The notes under the pieces are model-generated. The model ran no database searches and was not told the origin of the DNA. It saw only the letters and a program-made list of their open reading frames with translations. Of a stretch of DNA of 64,000 nucleotides, positions 7,990-15,985 are shown piece by piece (positions within the stretch are counted from its first letter, which is position 1; each line of letters begins with the position of its first letter). The stretch spans positions 2,542,001-2,606,000 of the forward strand of contig AP017424.1 of assembly GCA_002355495.1 (NCBI GenBank). Direction: 5' to 3'. This DNA comes from Streptomyces laurentii (lineage in GTDB: Bacteria; Actinomycetota; Actinomycetes; Streptomycetales; Streptomycetaceae). A program made the position numbers and the translations under genes.

Positions 7990-9983
7990 CGGTCGCTCCC
8001 GGGGTGGGCGCGGCGCCAGGCGCCGTCGGCCAGCAGCCGCAGGCCGTTGAGGCCGACGAGGACGGTGGAGCCCTCGTGGCCGGCGACGCCGAGGGGCAGC
8101 GGCAGGGTGCCGATCAGGTCCCAGAGGACGAGGGCGGTGATGAAGGTGCCCGCGATGACGAGGTTCTGGACGACGAAGGCGCGGGCCCGGCGGGACAGGG
8201 CGACGACCGCGGGGATGGCGGCGAGTTCGTCGCGTACGACGACGGCGTCGGCGGTCTCCAGGGCGAGGTCGGAGCCGGCCCGGCCCATGGCGATGCCGGT
8301 GTGGGCGGCGGCCAGGGCGGGGGCGTCGTTGACGCCGTCGCCGACGACGAGGACCCTGGCGCCGGCCTGCTGGAGTTCGCGTACGGCGGCGACCTTGTCC
8401 TGGGGCAGCAGCCCGGCGCGGACATCGGTGATGCCGGCCTCGGCGGCGAGCCGGGCGGCGGCGCGCGGGTTGTCACCGGTGACCAGGACCGGGGCGCGGC
8501 CGGTGAGTTCGCCCAGCGCGCGGGTGGTGAGGGCGGCGTCGGGGCGGAGCCGGTCGGCGATCGCGAGCACGCCGGCCGGCCGCCCGTCGAGGGTGACGAC
8601 GACGGCCGTACGGCCTTCCTCCTCCAGTTCGGCGGCGAGGACGGCGGCCGGGTGGGCCGGGCCGTGGAGGCCGTGGAGGAGACGGGCGGGGCTGCCGACG
8701 GCGACGGCCCGGCCCTCGACGGTGGCGGTCACGCCGGTGCCGGGGGTGGAGCCGAAGTCCTCGGCGGGCGGCAGGTCGAGGCCGCGGGCACGGGCGGCGG
8801 CCACGACCGCGCGGGCGAGCGGGTGCTCGCTGGGGTGTTCGGCCGCGGCCGCGTACCGGAGCAGGGTGTTCTCGTCGAGGGCCGGGCCCTCGCCGTCGGA
8901 CGCGGCCAGCGGGCGCAGGTCGGTCAGGCGCGGGGTGCCCTCGGTCAGGGTGCCGGTCTTGTCCAGGGCCACGGCGTCGATCTGGCCGAGGCGTTCCATG
9001 ACGATGGCGGACTTGACGAGGACGCCGTGCCGCCCGGCGTTGGCCATCGCGGAGAGCAGCGGCGGCATCGTGGCGAGCACGACGGCGCACGGCGAGGCGA
9101 CGATCATGAAGGTCATCGCGCGCAGCAGGGTGGGCTGGAGCTCGGCCCCGAGGAACAGGGGGACGGCGAAGATCAGCAGTGTGGCGGCGACCATGCCGAG
9201 GCTGTAGCGCTGTTCGACCTTCTCGATGAACAGCTGGGTGGGCGCCTTGGTCTCGGCGGCCTCTTCGACCATCGCCACGATCCGGGCGATCACCGACTCC
9301 GACGGGTCGCGTTCGACCTTCACCCGCAGGGCGCCGGTGCCGTTCAGGGTGCCGGCGAAGACCTCGTCGCCGGCCTGCTTGGCCACGGGCATGGGCTCGC
9401 CGGTGATGGTGGCCTGGTCGACTTCGCTCAGGCCGTCGAGCACCCGCCCGTCGGCGCCGATCCGCTCCCCGGGCCGGACGAGGACGACGTCGCCGACGGC
9501 CAGCTCGCCGGCCGGGACCGTGGTCTCCGTACCGTCGTCGGCGAGCCGGGTCGCGGTCTCCGGCGCGAGGTCGAGCAGACCGCGTACGGAGTCGGCGGTC
9601 CGGGCGGTGGCCACGGCCTCCAGGGCGCCGGACGTGGCGAAGATGACGATCAGCAGCGCGCCGTCGAGGACCTGGCCGATCGCGGCGGCGCCGAGGGCGG
9701 CCACCACCATCAGCAGGTCCACGTCGAGCGTCTTGTCCTTCAGGGCCTTCAGGCCCTCCCAGCCGGGCTCCCAGCCGCCGGTGACGTACGTGGCCGCGAA
9801 CAGCGGTCCCCACAGCCAGGCCGGCGCGTCCAGCAGGTAGAGGGGGAGGGCGGCCAGGAAGAGGACCAGCGCCGCGAGCGCCCACCGGGCCTCGGGCAGG
9901 GCCAGGATCCGGGTGCGCCGCCGGGGCGGCACCGGGCCGGTTCCGGCGGTGGTGCGGGACGGCCGCTCCAGGACAGAGGACAT
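7986..9983 (-). CDS. P1B-4-type heavy-metal-exporting ATPase
   Basis: 665 residues, starting MSSVLERPSR; a GTG 15 bases upstream (VKGSSV) is an alternative. The catalytic elements are TGEP at 194-197, DKTGTLTEG with the phosphorylated Asp341, and GDGVNDAPAL near residue 555. The membrane metal site reads SPC at 297-299 rather than CPC, and TM6 carries HEGST at about 636-640. SPC with HEG(G/S)T is the signature of the P1B-4 subgroup, known for exporting Co2+, Zn2+ or Fe2+ rather than copper. There is no N-terminal metal-binding domain, also typical of the group. It is divergent from an ArsR-type sensor with a palindrome between them. Confidence 0.92.
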   Translation of the reverse strand: MSSVLERPSRTTAGTGPVPPRRRTRILALPEARWALAALVLFLAALPLYLLDAPAWLWGPLFAATYVTGGWEPGWEGLKALKDKTLDVDLLMVVAALGAAAIGQVLDGALLIVIFATSGALEAVATARTADSVRGLLDLAPETATRLADDGTETTVPAGELAVGDVVLVRPGERIGADGRVLDGLSEVDQATITGEPMPVAKQAGDEVFAGTLNGTGALRVKVERDPSESVIARIVAMVEEAAETKAPTQLFIEKVEQRYSLGMVAATLLIFAVPLFLGAELQPTLLRAMTFMIVASPCAVVLATMPPLLSAMANAGRHGVLVKSAIVMERLGQIDAVALDKTGTLTEGTPRLTDLRPLAASDGEGPALDENTLLRYAAAAEHPSEHPLARAVVAAARARGLDLPPAEDFGSTPGTGVTATVEGRAVAVGSPARLLHGLHGPAHPAAVLAAELEEEGRTAVVVTLDGRPAGVLAIADRLRPDAALTTRALGELTGRAPVLVTGDNPRAAARLAAEAGITDVRAGLLPQDKVAAVRELQQAGARVLVVGDGVNDAPALAAAHTGIAMGRAGSDLALETADAVVVRDELAAIPAVVALSRRARAFVVQNLVIAGTFITALVLWDLIGTLPLPLGVAGHEGSTVLVGLNGLRLLADGAWRRAHPGSDR

Positions 9984-10034
9984 GACGGAGGAACCCTTCA
10001 CGGGTGGGCGGGGCTGCTCCTCCACCATACAAGA

Positions 10035-10058
10035 ACACCTGAACAGATCTTCATGTGT
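10035..10058. promoter_or_regulatory. ArsR/SmtB-type operator between the ATPase and its sensor
   Basis: Two 12-base half-sites, ACACCTGAACAG and ATCTTCATGTGT, are inverted repeats matching at 9 of 12 positions. The 12-2-12-like layout with a TGAA/TTCA core is typical of SmtB/CzrA/NmtR operators. It sits 18 bases before the sensor start and 52 bases before the ATPase start, so one bound dimer could silence both. Confidence 0.7.
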
Positions 10059-10076
10059 CGTCCGTATCATGGTCGC

Positions 10077-10463
10077 ATGGGCCACGGAACGAACGCCGGA
10101 GACAGCGCCACCACCCGCGAGCGCCTCGACACGGTCGGCGCCGCCGATGTCGCCGCCACGCTCCAGGCCCTCGCCACGCCCTCGCGCCTGTACATCCTGG
10201 CCCGGCTGCGCGAAGGGCCGTCCTCGGTCGGCGAGCTCGCGGCGGCCGTCGGCATGGAGCCCTCGGCCTGCTCCCACCAGCTCCGTCTGCTGCGCAACCT
10301 CGGCCTCGTGACCGGCGAGCGGCACGGCCGCTCGATCGTCTACGCCCTGTACGACAACCACGTCGCCGAACTCCTCGACCAGGCGCTCTACCACGTCGAG
10401 CATCTGCGCCTGGGCGTCCGCGACCTGCCCGCCGAGCTCGCGGCGGGAGCGCCGGCCGAGTAA
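10077..10463 (+). CDS. ArsR/SmtB-family metal-sensing repressor
   Basis: 128 residues. A winged helix-turn-helix spans about residues 48-92 (VGELAAAVGMEPSACSHQLRLLRNLGLV). The C-terminal helix carries Asp93, His95, His106 and His109, an exact D-x-H-(x)10-H-x-x-H alpha-5 site as in CzrA, NmtR and related Zn/Co/Ni sensors; there is no CxC alpha-3 site as in ArsR or CadC. The gene is divergent from the P1B-4 ATPase and the operator lies immediately upstream, so it should repress both until Zn2+, Co2+ or Ni2+ is bound. Which metal is physiological cannot be told from sequence. Confidence 0.92.
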   Translation: MGHGTNAGDSATTRERLDTVGAADVAATLQALATPSRLYILARLREGPSSVGELAAAVGMEPSACSHQLRLLRNLGLVTGERHGRSIVYALYDNHVAELLDQALYHVEHLRLGVRDLPAELAAGAPAE

Positions 10464-10472
10464 TCGGTCGCG

Positions 10473-10667
10473 CTACGGGAGGAACGGCGCGGGGGGCGCG
10501 AGCACCGGGCCGGTGCCGTAGCGCAGGTCGTACTCCTCGTCGGACATGATCTCGGTGCCGCCGCCGCAGTCCTCGGCCGCCACCGCCCGCGCGACGGGAC
10601 CGGCGCCGAGGGCGGCGATCGCGGCGATCAGGGGAAGGGGGGCGAGGAACGCTCGCGTCGTACGCAT
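10473..10667 (-). CDS. small predicted secreted protein, unknown function
   Basis: 64 residues from ATG at 10667. Basic N-terminus (MRTTR), a hydrophobic core of about 18 residues and an AVA-A cleavage-like site give a Sec signal peptide; the mature part is about 35 residues, begins AEDCGGG and has a single Cys. It ends nine bases from the convergent sensor gene. No family recognised. The codon bias and signal peptide support it; the ribosome site is weak, so it may not be expressed. Confidence 0.55.
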   Translation of the reverse strand: MRTTRAFLAPLPLIAAIAALGAGPVARAVAAEDCGGGTEIMSDEEYDLRYGTGPVLAPPAPFLP

Positions 10668-10808
10668 GGAGCGCAGCCAACCAGACGGACACCGCCTCGC
10701 CCGGCGCCACCCGGGGCACACCACCCGAACGGGGAAACCGCGCCCGGTAGCCTTCCCCCGAGAGAAAGCGAAGGTCGGTTGTCCCGCATTCCTGATTATG
10801 CTAACCAG

Positions 10809-10855
10809 CCGGAAGCCGGAAGCCGGAAGCCGGAAGCCGGAAGCCGGAAGCCGGA
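10809..10855. repeat. CCGGAAG heptanucleotide tandem array
   Basis: Six perfect CCGGAAG units (10809-10850) and a partial seventh, 64 bases before the start of the next gene. Seven is not a multiple of three, so if translation began upstream any copy change would shift the frame; as placed it lies in a leader or promoter region. Confidence 0.9.
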
Positions 10856-10919
10856 CGGCCGTCGAGGTCCTGAGGGCGGCGGGTGCGCGGCCCGTGCGGA
10901 CGCCGGGCGGAGGTGCGCG

Positions 10920-12752
10920 ATGGAGCCGGTGACTCCGGCGGTTCCGGCGATTACCGCGAACCCCGTCGCTCGCGTCCTGACGCCGGTGGGTCCCGACGCG
11001 GCGCGCTGGCGGACCTTCGACGGCGAGCGGACGCTGGTCGTGGCGGCGCGGACGGTCACCTCGCTCGTACGGGCCCTGGACGTCGTCCCCGAGATCACGC
11101 ACGACGATCCGCGCGTCACCGTCGTGTTCGCGTACGACCCGACGTCCGCGTTCAACGACGGCGTCCTCGATCTGCTGCGCGACCTGGGCTGCCGTACGCT
11201 CCCCTGGCCCCAGCTCGCGGAGATCACGCCCGATCTGCTGCTCTCCGCCTCCGAGAACATCAAGGTGCCGCCCGGCGACTACCCGGTGCTCGTGCTGCCG
11301 CACGGCGTCGGCTTCCACAAGCGGGTGCCCGACTCCGAGGGACCCGGCACCCGGCTGTCGGGCCTGGTCCCGGAGGAGCTGCTGGCGGCCCGCCGGGCCT
11401 GGCTCGCCGTCTCGCATCCCGACCAGGCCGCGCAGCTGGCGGCCGCCCACCCCGGCACGGCCGGGCGGACCGTCCTCGTCGGGGATCCCGTCCTCGACCG
11501 CCTCCTCGCCAGCGCCCGGCGGCGAGAGCGCTACCGGGCCGCGCTCGGGGTGCCGCCCCGTCAGCGGCTGGTCCTGGTGAGTTCGACGTGGGGCGGCGAG
11601 TCGCTGGCCGGGACCCGGCCCGGGCTTCCGGCCGAGCTGCTCGCCGAACTGCCCGCCGACGAGTTCCGGGTGGCGCTCGTCCTGCACCCCAACGTCTGGT
11701 CCGCGCACGGCGCCTGGCAGATCCGGGTCATGCAGCGATCGGCCGTGGAGGCCGGACTGATCGTCGTCGATCCCACGGACGGCTGGCAGCAGGCCCTGGT
11801 GGCGGCCGATCTGGTGATCGGCGACCACGGGTCGGTCACGCTGTACGGGGCGGCGACCGGACACCCGGTCCTGCTCGGGGCGTTCGGCTCGGAGTCCGTG
11901 CCGGGGACGGCGGGGCACGCGCTCCGTTCGGCCGCCGGGTGGCTGGACGACGACGGCGGCCCGCTGCGCCCGCGCGTGGAAGCGGCCCTGACCGGAACCG
12001 GGCACGCGCCCCGGCTCGCCGAGGTGGCGGCGCGTGCCTTCGCCGAACCCGGCACGGCCCTCCCCCGCCTGCGGGAGCTGGTCTACGAGCTCCTCCGCCT
12101 CGCCCCGCCCAAGCGGCTGCCCGCCCGCGGCCCGCGCGCCTTCCCGCTGCCGCCCCCGCACACCGCCCGGGCCCGTTCGCTGCTCGTCCGCACGACCGTC
12201 GTACGGGACGACGGCACCGCCGGTGAACTCCACGTCCACGTCGACCGTTTCCCCGCCGGACTCGCCACCGATCCGGCCGAGGACGACCACAGGTACTGGC
12301 ATCTGGCCTGCGACGTCGACGAGCCGGACACCCGGCTGACGGAGAGCGCCACCGTCGTGTCCGCCGCCTCCGGCGTCTGCGCCCCGGGCGCGGCGGCCGA
12401 GGGCGTCGCGCGTCTCCTCGCCGACTTCCCCGGCGCGCGGATCGCCGCGCTGCCCCGGGAGGCCGACTGCCTGGTGGGCCTGCGCGACGGGCGTACGGTA
12501 CGGGTCGCCGCCCCGGACGGCGCCGCGCTCACCGACCCCGGCACGGCCGCCGCGGCGGTGTACGCGTGTCTGCGGGCCGGCGTCCCGCCGTACGGGACGA
12601 CGCTGGTTCTCCATCACGGTCCGCACCAGCGGCGGCGGCTGGAGCTGGAGCCGGGCCCGCGGGAACCCGCCCCGGCCACCGGTCCCGGACGTCAGCCGGT
12701 GGCCAGCCGCTCCAGGACCGCGGCGGCCCGCGGGCTGCCGCCCTCCTCGTAG
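10920..12752 (+). CDS. GT-B-like (CDP-glycerol glycerophosphotransferase-like) protein
   Basis: 610 residues; ATG at 10920 with GGAGG eight bases before. Residues 1-400 look like two Rossmann-like domains of a GT-B enzyme: VFAYDPTSAFNDGVLDLL, VLPHGVGFHKRVPDSEG, AVSHPDQAAQL, VLVSSTWGGES and ALVAADLVIGDHGSVTLYGAATGHPVLLGAF. The last segment, a nucleotide-sugar-type binding loop, is the main reason for the call. The last 200 residues hold extra strands of unknown role and a disordered Arg-rich tail. Homologues in actinomycetes are often labelled translation initiation factor 2, which the sequence does not support. Its 3' end overlaps the convergent NB-ARC gene by 61 bases. Function beyond a possible glycosyl or polyol-phosphate transfer is unknown. 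Confidence 0.65.
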   Translation: MEPVTPAVPAITANPVARVLTPVGPDAARWRTFDGERTLVVAARTVTSLVRALDVVPEITHDDPRVTVVFAYDPTSAFNDGVLDLLRDLGCRTLPWPQLAEITPDLLLSASENIKVPPGDYPVLVLPHGVGFHKRVPDSEGPGTRLSGLVPEELLAARRAWLAVSHPDQAAQLAAAHPGTAGRTVLVGDPVLDRLLASARRRERYRAALGVPPRQRLVLVSSTWGGESLAGTRPGLPAELLAELPADEFRVALVLHPNVWSAHGAWQIRVMQRSAVEAGLIVVDPTDGWQQALVAADLVIGDHGSVTLYGAATGHPVLLGAFGSESVPGTAGHALRSAAGWLDDDGGPLRPRVEAALTGTGHAPRLAEVAARAFAEPGTALPRLRELVYELLRLAPPKRLPARGPRAFPLPPPHTARARSLLVRTTVVRDDGTAGELHVHVDRFPAGLATDPAEDDHRYWHLACDVDEPDTRLTESATVVSAASGVCAPGAAAEGVARLLADFPGARIAALPREADCLVGLRDGRTVRVAAPDGAALTDPGTAAAAVYACLRAGVPPYGTTLVLHHGPHQRRRLELEPGPREPAPATGPGRQPVASRSRTAAARGLPPSS

Positions 12753-15010
12753 ACGGCGAGGGCGCGGCGCAGGCAGTCGCGGGCCCGCGCACTGTCGCCG
12801 GCCTGCTCCGCCAAGCCGGCGAGGTCCTCCATGATCCGCGCCTCGTAGTGGAACGCCTCGCCGCGGCGCAGGACTTCGGCGGCCTCGGTCAGATCGGCGA
12901 CGGCGCCCGCCGGGTCGCCGAGGGCCGCCCGGACCCGGCCGGTGTCCGCGAGGGCGCGGGCCGCCATGCGCCGGTCGTCCAGCGCGAGGAGTGCGTCGCG
13001 GGCCCGGCCGAGGGTGGTCAGGGCGGTGCGGGAGTCGCCGGCCGCGTGCTGGGCACAGCCCAGGAAGTAGCGGGCCAGGGCCTCGCCGCGCGGCTCCCCG
13101 GCCTCGGCGTTGAGCGCGAGCGAGGCGCGGTAGGCGTCGATCGCGCGGGCGGGATCGTGCCGGTCCCAGTACCGGCCGGCGAACTCCTGGACCGACGCCT
13201 GGAGCACGACGTGCCCGGACTCCATCGCGAGTCGCTCGGCGACCGCCAGGTGCGCCCGGGCCGGCTCGTCCTGCCCGAGGTCCATCAGAGGCCGTGACAG
13301 CAGGCTGCGCAGCCGGGCCTCGGCCGCGCCCGCCCCGTCCCGCCCGGCCGCGGCGATGCCCAGTTCCAGCGACTCGCGCCAGTCGGCGAGGTGCCGGTGG
13401 TGCAGGAAGAGCACGGTGAACGCCTCCGCCGTCTGCCACACCGGGCGGTCGAATCCCAGCTCGGCGGCGGTACGGAGGACGGCGAGGATGTTGCCGCGCT
13501 CGGCCTCCAGCCAGCGCAGCGCGTCGCGGCCGGGGTCGTCGGCGCCCGCGAACGGGCCGGCGCCGTACGGGCCTTCGGGACCGTGGCCGTCGCGGTCCGC
13601 CCCGAGCACCTCGGCCGGATCGGTGATCCGCAGCCGGTCGGCGCGGACGGCGAGGTCGGCCCGTACGGTCAGGCGCAGATAGTGCCCGGCGACCCGGCCG
13701 GCCGTCTCCCGTACCGCGCCCGGCGGGTCCTGGGCCACGGACCTCTCGCGGGCGTGCAGCCGCACCAGGCCGTGCAGGGTGGAGCGGCGGTCCTCCAGGA
13801 CGGTCAGCAGGCCGGCGTCCTCCAGTTCTCCGAGGGCCTCGGCGGCCGTCTCCACCGGCCAGTCGCCGGCGGCCGCCGCGACGGCGGTGTCGAAGCTGAG
13901 TGCGGGCAGCCGGCCGAGGGCCCGGTACAGCCGGGCGGCCAGGTCGGAGAGGTCGCGGTAGACGAGGTCGAGGGCGGCGGACACGGTGCGCTCCTCACGG
14001 GCTGGGGCCGGGGCCGGTGCGGGAGACCCGGGAGTCGGCGCGGGGGCTCCGGACACGGCGATACGGGCGAGGCGGCTCTGTTCGTCGGACAGCTCGTCGG
14101 CGAGTCGCGCGAGAGTGAGATGACGACGCGTCACCAGCCGTGCGGCACACAGCCGCAGGGCGAGCGGCAGTCCGCCGCACAGCTCGACGAGACGGGCCGC
14201 GGCGGCCGGTTCGTCCGCGATCCGGCGCGGTCCGCACAGGGCCGCGAGCAACTCCAGGGCGCTGTCCGCGTCGAGGACGTCGAGCGGGAGCAACGACGCC
14301 CCGTCGAGGACGAGTTCGCCGAGCTGCCAGGTGCTGGTGGCGAGCAGGGCGCTGCCGTCGCCCTGCGGCACGAGGGCGGTGACCTGGGCCGGGCGGGTCA
14401 CGTCGTCCAGGACCACCAGCATCCGGCCGCGCCTGCCCGACAACTCGCGGTAGAGCGCGGCCCGTTCGGCGAAGCCGGTGGGGAGGTAGGTCTCGTGGAC
14501 CCCGAGGGCGCGGAGGCAGACGGCCAGCGCCTCCGACACGTCACCGCCGACCGCCCCTGCCCCGCTGCCGCCCGGGCGCAGGGCCGTGAAGTCGACGAAC
14601 AGCCGACCGCCCGGGAAGAGCCGCCGGTTGCGGTGGGCCCATTGGGTGGCGGCGGCCGTCTTGCCGATGCCGGGGAGTCCGCTGAACACTCCGATCGGGC
14701 AGTGCCCCGGGCCGCTTTCGGCGGTGCCGACGGCGAACGCCTCGTCGAGCGCGGCCAGCGGTGCGTGGCGGTCGACGAACCCGCGGGGCGGCCGGGGCAC
14801 CTGGTCCGGGTGCCGGTCCCGCGCGGGCTCCGCGCCCTGGGCGGCGGCGTGGTAGTTGAACGTGATGGAGCCCTGGACGACGCCCACTTGGGCCACCGGA
14901 CCCTCGACCCGGCCGGAGAGGTCGTTCCGCGTCTCGGCCGCCGGAAGACGCTCCGGCTCTGCCGGCGCGCCCCGCTCTCCCGACGCGTCCGGCTCATCCC
15001 GCCCGGTCAT
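12692..15010 (-). CDS. NB-ARC/STAND NTPase with C-terminal TPR repeats
   Basis: 772 residues from ATG at 15010 (an in-frame ATG 42 bases upstream is possible). Residues 30-53 form a short V-x-G-x-V/I-Q-x-G-x-I-x-F motif seen at the N-terminus of many actinomycete NTPases. The NTPase follows: Walker A GLPGIGKT (111-118), Walker B MLVVLDDV, and a LCGGLPLALRL motif typical of AP-ATPases. From about residue 560 the protein is TPR-like helices. It resembles AfsR-family proteins without the N-terminal DNA-binding and BTAD domains. STAND proteins act as switches in regulation or conflict systems; no effector domain is visible. It is convergent with the GT-B-like gene and divergent from nothing obvious. 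Confidence 0.8.
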   Translation of the reverse strand: MTGRDEPDASGERGAPAEPERLPAAETRNDLSGRVEGPVAQVGVVQGSITFNYHAAAQGAEPARDRHPDQVPRPPRGFVDRHAPLAALDEAFAVGTAESGPGHCPIGVFSGLPGIGKTAAATQWAHRNRRLFPGGRLFVDFTALRPGGSGAGAVGGDVSEALAVCLRALGVHETYLPTGFAERAALYRELSGRRGRMLVVLDDVTRPAQVTALVPQGDGSALLATSTWQLGELVLDGASLLPLDVLDADSALELLAALCGPRRIADEPAAAARLVELCGGLPLALRLCAARLVTRRHLTLARLADELSDEQSRLARIAVSGAPAPTPGSPAPAPAPAREERTVSAALDLVYRDLSDLAARLYRALGRLPALSFDTAVAAAAGDWPVETAAEALGELEDAGLLTVLEDRRSTLHGLVRLHARERSVAQDPPGAVRETAGRVAGHYLRLTVRADLAVRADRLRITDPAEVLGADRDGHGPEGPYGAGPFAGADDPGRDALRWLEAERGNILAVLRTAAELGFDRPVWQTAEAFTVLFLHHRHLADWRESLELGIAAAGRDGAGAAEARLRSLLSRPLMDLGQDEPARAHLAVAERLAMESGHVVLQASVQEFAGRYWDRHDPARAIDAYRASLALNAEAGEPRGEALARYFLGCAQHAAGDSRTALTTLGRARDALLALDDRRMAARALADTGRVRAALGDPAGAVADLTEAAEVLRRGEAFHYEARIMEDLAGLAEQAGDSARARDCLRRALAVYEEGGSPRAAAVLERLATG

Positions 15011-15088
15011 GGACCACCGCCTCTCGGACCGCCGCTGCCGGTCAGGAGTCACCGTACTGGACCCCGCCCGCCCGCGAGGTCCGGCGCC

Positions 15089-15859
15089 TCACACCGTGTC
15101 ACCTCCGGGGCCCGGCACACCCCCCGTACCCCGGACGCCACCCGCACCTCGTACACCGCCCGTACGGGCCAGGGTCGCCGCCGCGCTGTCCAGGAGCATG
15201 TCGAGGGCGGTCGGGTAGGCGCTGTTCTTCATCCGGGCGATCAGCCGGGGCGCGGTCGCGGCGATGTGCGGGTGGGTGCCGGCCGGGAGGCGTGCGTACG
15301 TGGCCTGCCAGACCGCCTCGTCGGCGGCCCGGGCGGTGTGCGGGAGCGCGAGGGCGGCCGCGTCGAGGGCGGCGAAGGCGAGCGCCTGGTCGATGAAGGC
15401 GTGGTAGACGCGCACCGCTTCGGCGTCGGGCAGGCCGGCCGTGCGCAGCACGCCGATGACCGCCTCGTCGGCGGCGATCTCGTTGGCCCGGCCGCTGACC
15501 CGGCTCGCGGTGAGGATCGCCGCCTGGGGATGCGCGAGGTAGGCGGAGTGGATGCGCAGGCCCAGGTCGCGCAGGTCGTGGCGCCAGTCGCCGGTGGCCC
15601 GCCAGCCCCGCAGCGCACGGCCGACGAGTTCGTCGCCGACGGCGAGGAGGAGGTCGTCGGTGTTCCGGAAGTAGCGGTAGAGGCTGCTGGGGTCGGCGCC
15701 GAGCGCGGCGCCGAGCCGGCGCACCGTCAGTCCGTCCCGGCCGTGTTCGTGGAGCATGCGCAGGGCGGTCTCGATGTAGAGCCGCTCGGAGAGGACGACA
15801 CCCGCCTTGCTGGGCTTTCTACGGCGCCGAGCCGCCTCCGACACCACTTCCTTAGGCAT
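15089..15859 (-). CDS. TetR-family transcriptional regulator
   Basis: 256 residues. The N-terminal HTH is at about residues 25-70 (IETALRMLHEHGRDGLTVRRLGAALGADPSSLYRYFRNTDDLLLAVGDE), with the SLYRYFRN recognition-helix signature. The C-terminal domain is of the TetR_C actinobacterial type; the last 25 residues are a Gly/Arg-rich low-complexity tail. It is divergent from the saccharopine-dehydrogenase-like gene, with a short perfect palindrome between, so it probably represses that gene and itself. Confidence 0.88.
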   Translation of the reverse strand: MPKEVVSEAARRRRKPSKAGVVLSERLYIETALRMLHEHGRDGLTVRRLGAALGADPSSLYRYFRNTDDLLLAVGDELVGRALRGWRATGDWRHDLRDLGLRIHSAYLAHPQAAILTASRVSGRANEIAADEAVIGVLRTAGLPDAEAVRVYHAFIDQALAFAALDAAALALPHTARAADEAVWQATYARLPAGTHPHIAATAPRLIARMKNSAYPTALDMLLDSAAATLARTGGVRGAGGVRGTGGVPGPGGDTV

Positions 15860-15894
15860 GACCGTCCCTTTCGCGCCCGTTTCCCAGGTTACGC

Positions 15895-15905
15895 CAACAG
15901 TGTTG
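15895..15905. promoter_or_regulatory. candidate TetR operator
   Basis: CAACAGTGTTG is a perfect 11-base palindrome in the 126-base gap between the divergent TetR and dehydrogenase genes. It overlaps a TTGACC that could be a -35 box for the plus-strand gene. Confidence 0.45.
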
Positions 15906-15985
15906 ACCCATCTCGCCCGAGAAGACTTTCATGGGCATACCCGGGAACCACTCCGACCAATGCGGATGAAAGGTATGTCTCTGTC

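Noticed and set aside
10809..10855. Possible CRISPR array
   Set aside because: Seven-base contiguous units without spacers; none of the repeats in the window has CRISPR architecture.
10779..10919. 5' extension of the GT-B-like gene through the heptamer array
   Set aside because: Would translate a non-triplet repeat, whereas GGAGG precisely precedes the ATG at 10920.
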